Shown: positions 7,415-13,229 of the stretch, piece after piece | Position numbering within the stretch: the stretch's first letter is position 1 | Layout of the letters: each line of letters opens with the position of its first letter | Assembly: GCA_036160955.1 (NCBI GenBank) | Contig: JAYYDJ010000080.1 | Location: forward strand, 1-13,229 | Reading direction: 5' to 3' | Length of the DNA: 13,229 bases | Source: GCA-2699365 sp036160955 | Lineage (GTDB): Bacteria; Verrucomicrobiota; Verrucomicrobiia; Opitutales; Coraliomargaritaceae | Position numbers and translations under genes: made by a program | The notes under the pieces: model-generated | The model's database searches: none | The model's input: the letters and a program-made list of their open reading frames with translations, nothing else | Told to the model about the DNA's origin: nothing

Positions 7415-8830
7415 CTATTTAGATTTTAAGTAGGTCACCGCTTCGTGTTGAATATTATCGAATGAACCATTCGTAAAAAATACGAGTAATCCATTAGAAT
7501 TTGTATTCAGTTCGTCTTTTAGCGAATCCAGTAATTGCTGATTACTCGAAAAAGATGCTGCATTTCGTCCTTTTATCATTAAAGCCTGCGCCATAGTATA
7601 CGTATTTAATCGATTCGATTCTTTAATTTTCTCTGCTCGGTATACAGCACCTAAGAAGATAGTATCTGCTTGGCTTAGCGCAGCAGTGAAAGCATCCTGG
7701 AAAATAGCTGTAATCGCGGTATTACTTCGGGGTTCGAAACAGGCGTATAGTTGCCGTGATGGATATGCTGATCGAAGTGCTTGAATTGCCCCATTTATTG
7801 CGGTCGGATGATGTGCAAAATCTTCAACAATGACCCAATCATCACTGAAGAGCAGTACGTCTTGCCTGCGCTCGACTCCATTAAACTCAGATAACTTATC
7901 TAAAGAATAAGCAGTCGGGTCGTTGTATCCACTTCCCAGAGCTGCTGCGAGGCCAGCCATAGCGGCGTTACGCGCATTAAAAAAACCATGTATCGACCAG
8001 TTAATCTGCGCCCAATGTACGCCTCTCCAGTATAGCTCAAAAGTAGAGCCTTCAGGGCCGTCCACAAAGTCACTCAGAATTAAATCATTATCAGGACCCT
8101 CTCCAACTCGGATTACCTGCGTCCATGGTGCAGGCAAAAGTGCAGTCACATTTTCGTCATCACCATTGATTAACACATAACCATGGCTCGGTATAATTCG
8201 TAATAAATGCTGAAAACTTCTTTGGAGGTCCTCTAAATCACGAAAGATATCGGCATGATCAAATTCAAGGTTACCTAGTATCGCAATTTGTGGACGGTAA
8301 TGGATAAATTTGCTTCGCTTATCAAAAAAAGCACTATCGTACTCATCTCCCTCAATCACAAAAGTTGATCCTTCGCCTAGTTTCGCTCCGGAGTGTAAAT
8401 CGTTTGGAACACCGCCAATAAGCCATCCTGGATCAGCACCAGAGCGTTCCAATAAAAAAGCTGCTAAGGTGGCGGTTGTTGTTTTTCCATGCGTACCGGT
8501 TACCACAATCGATTGGCGATTCTTTAAAAGATTATCACAAAAAAGCTGCGGTAACGATCCATAATCAAGTTTTGATTGATTCAGTAACCATTCTACTTCC
8601 TCATTACCTCTACTGATTGCATTGCCGACGACGACATGATCTATCTCTAGGTTAGATAAGCGCTCAGCACTAAACCCTTCAAATACTTCAATTTCTGCCT
8701 GCGCTAACACTTCCGACATCGGCGGATATATTCCTGTATCGGAGCCACACACAACATGCCCCTGCGTTTTGAGTAAACATGCAGCATTACCCATAGCAGT
8801 GCCACAGATACCCATAAAATAAAATCGCAT
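7415..8830 (-). CDS. mpl: UDP-MurNAc:L-Ala-gamma-D-Glu-meso-DAP ligase (murein recycling)
   Basis: Re-attaches the murein tripeptide released during wall turnover to UDP-MurNAc, so peptidoglycan fragments can be reused in the cytoplasm. It is a Mur-ligase of 471 residues. The N-terminal nucleotide-binding GICGTAMGN is at 7-15. The ATP-binding TGTHGKTTT is at 111-119, with K116 as the P-loop lysine. EGDEYDSAFFDKRSKF (160-175) is the feature that separates Mpl from MurC, which has an EADESD-type sequence there. GNLEFDHADIF (186-196) follows. The presence of Mpl implies a meso-diaminopimelate wall and a Gram-negative style recycling route. It is divergent from the purD fusion (122-base gap) and converges on the amidohydrolase. 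A weak hairpin, ACCTATTT/AAGTAGGT at 7413-7435, overlaps its stop end but lacks a T-tract. Confidence 0.95.
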   Translation of the reverse strand: MRFYFMGICGTAMGNAACLLKTQGHVVCGSDTGIYPPMSEVLAQAEIEVFEGFSAERLSNLEIDHVVVGNAISRGNEEVEWLLNQSKLDYGSLPQLFCDNLLKNRQSIVVTGTHGKTTTATLAAFLLERSGADPGWLIGGVPNDLHSGAKLGEGSTFVIEGDEYDSAFFDKRSKFIHYRPQIAILGNLEFDHADIFRDLEDLQRSFQHLLRIIPSHGYVLINGDDENVTALLPAPWTQVIRVGEGPDNDLILSDFVDGPEGSTFELYWRGVHWAQINWSIHGFFNARNAAMAGLAAALGSGYNDPTAYSLDKLSEFNGVERRQDVLLFSDDWVIVEDFAHHPTAINGAIQALRSAYPSRQLYACFEPRSNTAITAIFQDAFTAALSQADTIFLGAVYRAEKIKESNRLNTYTMAQALMIKGRNAASFSSNQQLLDSLKDELNTNSNGLLVFFTNGSFDNIQHEAVTYLKSK

Positions 8831-8952
8831 TATTGTTCATCACTTCCGAATTAAAAAATTTCAAGCGGTAACTGATCGCTAAGCATTAGTACCATGGCTA
8901 AAACCTATAAAATACCTTTACCTCCTATACGAATTTCTGTGAACTTTCCGAG

Positions 8953-10752
8953 ATGGCAGATACAGCTCTACTAAATCTACTGGTTATTGGTTCTGGAGGT
9001 CGTGAGCATGCACTCATTCAAAAGTGCCTACAAAGCCCACTAGCGAAACGAGTCATTGCTGCCCCTGGTAACGGCGGCATAGCAAAACAAGTAGATTGCT
9101 ATGATGTGGCTGTTGAAGCGATTGATAAAATCGTAACTTTAGCGGCTAGTGAATCAATCGATTTAGTCATAGTTGGTCCTGAAGTACCTCTTAGCCTTGG
9201 GCTAGTGGATGCCTTGCAACATGCTGGAATAGCTGCTTACGGGCCTAATAGTGCCGGTGCAGAACTGGAAGCCAACAAGGCATATTGTAAGGACTTTTTC
9301 GCAAGACATGCAATTCCTACCGCTGCATATGCAAAATTTACTTCGCTTAAACCTGCATTAGATTATCTAAAGGACCATCCTGCCCCCATTGTCATTAAAG
9401 CGAGTGGTCTAGCAGCCGGTAAAGGAGTCATAATGGCTGAGAATCAAGAGCAGGCAAAGAATGCAGTAAAGGATATGCTTGAGGGCGGCGCTTTTGGTTC
9501 CAGCGGTAACGAAATTGTAATTGAAGAAACCTTATACGGCGAAGAAGTGTCCATACATGCAATTGTATCTGGAGAAAGTTTTGTGTGCCTACCACAAAGC
9601 CAAGACCACAAGCGTGCAGGTGAAGGGGACACGGGTCTTAACACGGGCGGAATGGGAGCGTATACTCCGACAAGTGCTATCAACGCAGAATTACAACAGC
9701 AAATCGAGGCAACAGTAATACGTCCGACTTTAGCCGGACTAAAAGCAGATGGTATCGACTTTCGAGGCACACTCTACGCTGGCTTAATGCTTACAAAAAA
9801 CGGCCCAAAAGTACTTGAGTATAATGTACGTTTTGGAGATCCAGAAACACAGGTTCTATTGCCTATGATTGAGGACGATATCGTCCCGATCTTGCTGGCT
9901 TCAGCAAAAGGTGAAACATTACCAGAGAAATTAAAGTTCCATGAAGGCGCCGCTATTGTAGTCGTTCTCGCTGCTGACGGGTACCCTGGCAGTTATACTA
10001 AAGGTGAAAAAATTACCTATCCTAAATCACTCCCTGAGCGCACTGCTATCGTACATGCAGGCACGAAGCGTACTAGCAGTGGGGCAATTATTACAGACGG
10101 TGGCCGCGTCTTAGGTGTTAGCGCGCAAGCAGAAAGTTTAGAAAAAGCAGCTAAGATAGCCTACTCAGTGTGTGATCAGGTACAATTTGAGAGCAAATAT
10201 TTACGCCGCGATATTGCTCATCAAGAGCTCAATCGAGGTATGCATAAATCGTCAATTGTGTTTTCAGAAACTAACAAATTAGTTATTACTCTTTGTACTG
10301 GCAACACTTGCCGCAGCCCAATGGCGGAGCGATTACTGCAACATGCTCTAGACTCGAAAGAAGATTCGCTTGATACATTTACTGTTGTATCCGCAGGAGT
10401 TTCTGCAGGTAATGGTAACGCCGCCTCCAAAAATTCTATGGATGCGTTAAAACGTTTAGGAATCGATCTGAGTGATCATTGTAGTCAACCGTTAACCGAT
10501 GACTTGCTAAGACAAGCCTACGCAGTGTTTGCGATGACAGAAGCACATCTATATGCGCTTCATTCTTACTATTCTGTAATACCAAAACGCGTACACTTAT
10601 TTCGAGAATTTATCAACGATACAGCAAATAGAGAAATTCCAGATCCATTTGGCCAAAATATTCAAGCCTACAGTCAATGCCTGGACTCGATGTCAGAAGC
10701 TGTGCCATCAATTATAGAGTATTTAAGAAGTGAAGGCACGACCAACAGTTAA
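8953..10752 (+). CDS. purD: PurD fused to a YwlE-like protein-arginine phosphatase domain
   Basis: A single uninterrupted frame of 599 residues, against about 425 for ordinary PurD. Residues 1 to about 428 are a complete phosphoribosylamine-glycine ligase, the second step of purine synthesis. They carry LLVIGSGGREHAL (9-21), the ATP-grasp segment VIKASGLAAGKGV (147-159), DTGLNTGGMGAYTP (226-239) and the metal/ATP site EYNVRFGDPETQ (289-300). PurD ends normally at YLRRDIAHQEL (416-426). After a linker of about 15 residues, residues 441-593 form a low-molecular-weight phosphatase with P-loop C448-TGNTC-R454 and general acid D564 in IPDPFG. The P-loop is of the arginine-phosphatase YwlE type. 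Nothing suggests a sequencing frameshift, because the linker is in frame and both halves keep all key residues. A weak -10 (TATAAA, 8906-8911) precedes it; no Shine-Dalgarno is seen. The ATG gives the usual PurD N-terminus with a few extra residues. Confidence 0.93.
   Translation: MADTALLNLLVIGSGGREHALIQKCLQSPLAKRVIAAPGNGGIAKQVDCYDVAVEAIDKIVTLAASESIDLVIVGPEVPLSLGLVDALQHAGIAAYGPNSAGAELEANKAYCKDFFARHAIPTAAYAKFTSLKPALDYLKDHPAPIVIKASGLAAGKGVIMAENQEQAKNAVKDMLEGGAFGSSGNEIVIEETLYGEEVSIHAIVSGESFVCLPQSQDHKRAGEGDTGLNTGGMGAYTPTSAINAELQQQIEATVIRPTLAGLKADGIDFRGTLYAGLMLTKNGPKVLEYNVRFGDPETQVLLPMIEDDIVPILLASAKGETLPEKLKFHEGAAIVVVLAADGYPGSYTKGEKITYPKSLPERTAIVHAGTKRTSSGAIITDGGRVLGVSAQAESLEKAAKIAYSVCDQVQFESKYLRRDIAHQELNRGMHKSSIVFSETNKLVITLCTGNTCRSPMAERLLQHALDSKEDSLDTFTVVSAGVSAGNGNAASKNSMDALKRLGIDLSDHCSQPLTDDLLRQAYAVFAMTEAHLYALHSYYSVIPKRVHLFREFINDTANREIPDPFGQNIQAYSQCLDSMSEAVPSIIEYLRSEGTTNS
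10273..10731 (+). other. Phosphatase domain within the purD fusion (YwlE-like)
   Basis: This part of the fusion aligns by eye along its length with Bacillus YwlE. It has CTGNTCRSPMAE (448-459), VVSAGVSAGNG (478-488), ALKRLGIDLSDHCSQPLT (498-515), FAMTEAHL (526-533) and IPDPFG (562-567). Thr452 equals YwlE Thr11, the residue known to favour phosphoarginine; typical tyrosine phosphatases have Ile there (CLGNICRS), and arsenate reductases have CTGNSCRSQ. C448 is the nucleophile, R454 binds phosphate and D564 is the acid. An in-frame ATG at 10240 (M430) sits at the linker, so a free phosphatase form is conceivable, though the GAGG before it is only one base away. Confidence 0.85.
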
Positions 10753-10803
10753 GGAACCCGCTAGAGTTAAAATAGCGATGTTTCAGTACAGATTAAACTG
10801 TGG

Positions 10804-11313
10804 CTAAATAAAGTACAAGACGAGGTGCAAACAACAACATGCTGCGAGCGCAGCTGCTAGATCATCGACTACGCACCCAATTCCACCTGGTAAATTTTGC
10901 AATCGTACGATTCCAAATGGCTTTATGATATCAAAAATGCGAAATAAAATAAACCCAGCTAATAAAACTGGCCATCCACCATGCTCTCCAACCAAACCAG
11001 CACTGCCTCCCATTCCAAAAAACACCAGCGGCATAGCAATACACTCATCGAGCACAATCATGCCAGGGTCACGCATCTGTAAGCGACTCTCCGCAGCATC
11101 ACAAATTGCCATAGCTAAATAACTAAAAATTGAGATAAGCAGCAGAAATTCTATCGGGCCAACTGCTTCGAATAGCACGGCATAAAGAAGTAAGCCTGCG
11201 ATACTACCAACTGTACCAGGAGCATTTTTTACACGACCAATGGGTCCAAGCGTGGCTAAATTAACGATTAAGCGCGTGGATAAAAACTGGGTCCAAAAGA
11301 AGTTCAGGCGCAT
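10804..11313 (-). CDS. pgpA: Phosphatidylglycerophosphatase A
   Basis: Removes the phosphate from phosphatidylglycerophosphate to give phosphatidylglycerol, at the inner membrane. The 169 residues show the PgpA landmarks in order: TLGPIGRVKNAPGTVGS (21-37), RDPGMIVLDECIAMP (81-95) with the acidic metal ligands D82, D89 and E90, FRIFDIIKP (124-132), and LPGGIGCVVDDLAA (141-154) with D150/D151. Several hydrophobic stretches (about 36-50, 54-70, 114-130, 152-169) are membrane segments. It begins 6 bases after the pgsA stop, so the two are very probably translationally coupled and catalyse consecutive steps. Its end converges on the purD fusion with a 51-base gap that holds only a weak CGCTA/TAGCG hairpin (10759-10777). 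Confidence 0.95.
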   Translation of the reverse strand: MRLNFFWTQFLSTRLIVNLATLGPIGRVKNAPGTVGSIAGLLLYAVLFEAVGPIEFLLLISIFSYLAMAICDAAESRLQMRDPGMIVLDECIAMPLVFFGMGGSAGLVGEHGGWPVLLAGFILFRIFDIIKPFGIVRLQNLPGGIGCVVDDLAAALAACCCLHLVLYFI

Positions 11314-11319
11314 GATAGC

Positions 11320-11952
11320 TCAGTTGTCATTGTCAGACTCTTGCCCAGAAAAAACCGTCCAATATTTAATCATATACGAAGTACCCGATGATACAGTTAA
11401 CACAGTCGCCAAAATGAAAAACAGTAAGCCTGCTAAATGAATGCATTCACCAACGACTGGAGGAATACAGGAACTAAAGTCATTTTGAAGCGCGATAGTA
11501 GAAAGTAAAAGCGCCGCTGCAATGATCTGAGATACTGTTTTGTGCTTACCAGATTTTTCTGCGGCAAGTACTATACCTGAGCTTGCTGCGACAAGGCGTA
11601 GACCAGTAATTAAGAATTCACGGCTTAACATAAGGAGAAGTAAAAATAAGCCCCACCCTTTGTAGTCCCATTGCTGAGGAAGCACATCGAGTACTAGCAA
11701 AGCAATAAAAAGCCCCACCATAAAAACTTTGTCCGTTAATGCATCCATTAGCTTACCAAAATTCGAAACGAGTCCTTGCTTACGTGCCACATACCCATCT
11801 GCCCAATCAGTTAATGCACCGACAATAAATAGTACCAATGCACCGGTGCTCGCACCCTTCACGGGATCTTCTCCGCTAGAAAGCATCAGTAGCGCAGCAA
11901 TACCAAAAAGTAATGGTATGCGAGATAAGGTAAGTAAATTAGGTAAATTCAC
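11320..11952 (-). CDS. pgsA: CDP-diacylglycerol-glycerol-3-phosphate 3-phosphatidyltransferase
   Basis: Makes phosphatidylglycerophosphate from CDP-diacylglycerol and glycerol-3-phosphate, the committed step to phosphatidylglycerol and cardiolipin. The 210-residue integral membrane protein carries the CDP-alcohol phosphatidyltransferase signature DG-xx-AR-x8-G-xxx-D-xxx-D: D49, D52, G53, A56, R57, G66, D70 and D74. NLPNLLTLSRIPL (2-14) is the usual N-terminal amphipathic start of PgsA. Hydrophobic segments lie around 12-25, 36-48, 76-90, 101-118, 140-155 and 170-190. The start is a GTG at 11952; an overlapping ATG in another frame hits TGA at once, so GTG is the only sensible choice for this N-terminus. 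pgpA follows directly. The 138-base gap 11953-12090 to divergent tlyA holds no clear promoter for either gene. Confidence 0.95.
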   Translation of the reverse strand: MNLPNLLTLSRIPLLFGIAALLMLSSGEDPVKGASTGALVLFIVGALTDWADGYVARKQGLVSNFGKLMDALTDKVFMVGLFIALLVLDVLPQQWDYKGWGLFLLLLMLSREFLITGLRLVAASSGIVLAAEKSGKHKTVSQIIAAALLLSTIALQNDFSSCIPPVVGECIHLAGLLFFILATVLTVSSGTSYMIKYWTVFSGQESDNDN

Positions 11953-12090
11953 ATTTTCTATAGTGGCGACAGTATGTTCGCTGCGCTAGCATAAAAACAA
12001 CTACCAAACAGACACTGTTCAATCACAACTAGTTTCTATGATTCAAGCGTGCAATCATTAAAGTAAGCGTTACATTGATGGTCGATACAA

Positions 12091-12846
12091 ATGGCAACCT
12101 CCAAAAAAATACGCCTAGATGAGCTACTAGTTGAGCAAGGTTTAACCGATACGCGCACTCAAGCAAAAGCACTGATTCTTGCAGGAAAAGTACTCTGTGG
12201 TACCGAGCGGATGGATAAACCAGGGCGCAGTGTTTCTAAAAACACCAATCTAACCGTGCAGCAACCACCCCGCTTCGTCAGTCGCGGCGGTGAAAAATTG
12301 GAAGGATTTTTAGACAAGTTTTGTATCGATGTACAAGGCGTACATCTGCTTGACGTCGGCGCCTCTACAGGCGGATTTACCGATTGCTGCTTACAGCGTG
12401 GAGCGTCTCAAGCGACTTGTGTGGATGTTGGCCGCGCTCAATTACACAATAAACTCATTCAAGATGCGCGCGTCACCAACATCGAGAAAACCAATGCACG
12501 GCATCTTACGCGTGGTTCTTTACCGTTCGATTATTATCCACTTATAGTCATGGACTTGTCCTTTATCTCTCTAACCAAAGTACTACCAGCAGTGTGGAAT
12601 TTTTGCGCAACAGGTGGTCACTTAATTGCGCTTATAAAGCCACAATTTGAAGCACAAAAATCAGAAGTCGACGCAGGAAAGGGGGTCATACGTGATGAGG
12701 CAATTCATGAGCGCGTCGTCCAAGAGATTCAAAGCTTTGCTTATAATGAGCTTACTGGAGCGCAATTAATTGGTACCATGGTGTCACCCATCAAGGGAAC
12801 TGATGGGAATTTAGAATTTTTAATTGGGTTACAAAAGCGTAGCTAA
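12091..12846 (+). CDS. tlyA: TlyA-family rRNA 2'-O-methyltransferase (hemolysin A family)
   Basis: TlyA proteins methylate ribose 2'-hydroxyls of rRNA (C1409 of 16S, and C1920 of 23S in longer types), affecting capreomycin sensitivity; the hemolysin name is historical. The 251 residues begin with an S4 RNA-binding domain (KIRLDELLVEQGL, 6-18, through about 65). A Rossmann methyltransferase follows, with the SAM site LLDVGASTGGFTDCCLQRG (86-104). The likely K-D-K-E catalytic set is K69 in SRGGEKL, D155 in VMDLSF, K183 in ALIKPQFE and E242 in GNLEFL. All are present, so the enzyme should be active. It is divergent from pgsA and converges on rplS; with a ribosomal protein gene next door the setting is translation-related. 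The ATG at 12091 lacks a Shine-Dalgarno. Confidence 0.94.
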   Translation: MATSKKIRLDELLVEQGLTDTRTQAKALILAGKVLCGTERMDKPGRSVSKNTNLTVQQPPRFVSRGGEKLEGFLDKFCIDVQGVHLLDVGASTGGFTDCCLQRGASQATCVDVGRAQLHNKLIQDARVTNIEKTNARHLTRGSLPFDYYPLIVMDLSFISLTKVLPAVWNFCATGGHLIALIKPQFEAQKSEVDAGKGVIRDEAIHERVVQEIQSFAYNELTGAQLIGTMVSPIKGTDGNLEFLIGLQKRS

Positions 12847-12885
12847 AATATATTTACGGCAAAGATAAATGAAACATGCAGACAC

Positions 12886-12923
12886 AAAAAAGCCGCCCTG
12901 TAGCTACAAGCAACTAGAACGGC
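12886..12923 (-). terminator. Rho-independent terminator of rplS
   Basis: On the minus strand GCCGTTCT (12923-12916) pairs with AGGGCGGC (12899-12892), an 8-bp stem with two G-U pairs and a 16-base loop, followed by six Ts (12891-12886). It lies 25 bases past the rplS stop. On the plus strand only a short TTTT follows the stem, so it might work weakly for tlyA as well. Confidence 0.75.
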
Positions 12924-12947
12924 ACTTTTGATAAAAATTAGGTGCTT

Positions 12948-13229
12948 CTACTTGGATTCGTACAGGCGCTTTTCCTTTACTTGGTTTGCTGCCTTACCGA
13001 TACGATCACGCAGATAATACATGCGCGCACGCATAGTGACCGACTCGCGGTCGATTTCGACCTTTTCGATCGATGGGCTATGCCCAGGAAATACTTTTTC
13101 AACGCCTACACCGGACGCGATACGGCGCACAGTAAAGGTTTCTGCTATGCCACCACCCTTGCGAGCGATCACGATACCAGCAAAAATCTGGATACGCGTC
13201 TTACTGCCCTCTTGCACTTTAAGGTGCAC
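12948..13229 (-). CDS. rplS: 50S ribosomal protein L19 (N-terminus beyond window)
   Basis: The last 94 codons (93 residues plus the TAG stop) of L19, a protein at the 30S-50S interface. Conserved stretches are VHLKVQEGSKTRIQIFAG, then GIVIARKGGGIAETFTVRR, HSPSIEKVEI, and MYYLRDRIGKAA near the end. The first codon in the window is GTG, but it encodes an internal valine of the usual VHLKV strand and is not the start; about 20 N-terminal residues lie outside. Commonly rplS closes an rpsP-rimM-trmD-rplS operon, and the terminator just downstream fits this end position. Confidence 0.96.
   Translation of the reverse strand: MHLKVQEGSKTRIQIFAGIVIARKGGGIAETFTVRRIASGVGVEKVFPGHSPSIEKVEIDRESVTMRARMYYLRDRIGKAANQVKEKRLYESK

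Noticed and set aside
7413..7435. Hairpin ACCTATTT/AAGTAGGT at the convergent ends of the amidohydrolase and mpl
   Set aside because: The stem is AT-rich, contains a G-U pair, runs into mpl coding sequence and has no T-tract, so I did not call it a terminator.
8883..8911. Possible purD promoter with TATAAA at 8906-8911
   Set aside because: The -10 is fair but no recognisable -35 lies at 16-18 bases, so I did not list it as a feature.
9444..9770. 108-residue minus-strand frame inside purD
   Set aside because: It is antisense to the conserved ATP-grasp part of PurD and has a shadow-like composition; the similar frames inside ilvE, acsA, mpl, pgpA and pgsA are rejected for the same reason.
10240..10752. 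Arsenate reductase (ArsC) reading of the phosphatase domain
   Set aside because: The P-loop has CTGNTCRSP rather than CTGNSCRSQ, and the downstream redox cysteine pair typical of ArsC is absent.
10759..10777. CGCTA/TAGCG hairpin after the purD fusion
   Set aside because: It is only five base pairs with no T-tract; too weak to name as a terminator.

Overview
The window holds twelve protein genes on an AT-leaning bacterial chromosome. Ten are complete and one is cut at each end (mcsA at the left, rplS at the right). I see no rRNA, tRNA, CRISPR array, insertion sequence or prophage gene. It reads as core metabolic and housekeeping DNA with one clear oddity, a purD gene fused to a phosphatase domain. 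Mpl, a peptidoglycan-recycling ligase typical of Gram-negative cell walls, occurs together with McsA, the activator of the McsB protein-arginine kinase best known from Firmicutes and also present in Chlamydiae. That pairing suggests the Planctomycetota-Verrucomicrobiota-Chlamydiota group, perhaps a free-living Verrucomicrobiota. This placement is inference; no 16S or marker phylogeny could be run.

Layout, left to right. Positions 1-423 (-) are the N-terminal part of mcsA, behind a good sigma70-type promoter whose upstream region repeats the heptad AGTCAAA. Then come ilvE (683-1549, -) and acsA (1609-3570, -), co-directional with acsA upstream. A 194-base divergent gap separates acsA from an unrecognised 591-residue protein (3765-5540, +), which is followed by hisF (5647-6408, +) and a GTG-started amidohydrolase (6501-7403, +). 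mpl (7415-8830, -) converges on these and is divergent from the purD fusion (8953-10752, +). pgsA and pgpA form a tightly spaced minus-strand pair (11952 to 10804) making phosphatidylglycerol. tlyA (12091-12846, +) converges on rplS (12948-13229, -), with a terminator hairpin between them.

The functional theme that stands out is protein-arginine phosphorylation. The 599-residue purD product is a full-length glycinamide ribonucleotide synthetase followed by a low-molecular-weight phosphatase domain. Its P-loop, CTGNTCRSPMAE, is the YwlE protein-arginine-phosphatase version, with Thr at the specificity position, and not the usual tyrosine-phosphatase version. McsA, the partner of the arginine kinase, is encoded about 10 kb away. 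The two ends of the phosphoarginine cycle (kinase activator and phosphatase) are therefore both in this window, the second welded to a purine biosynthesis enzyme.

A second window-wide trait is that almost no gene has a recognisable Shine-Dalgarno sequence at normal spacing, and the best promoter implies a very short leader.
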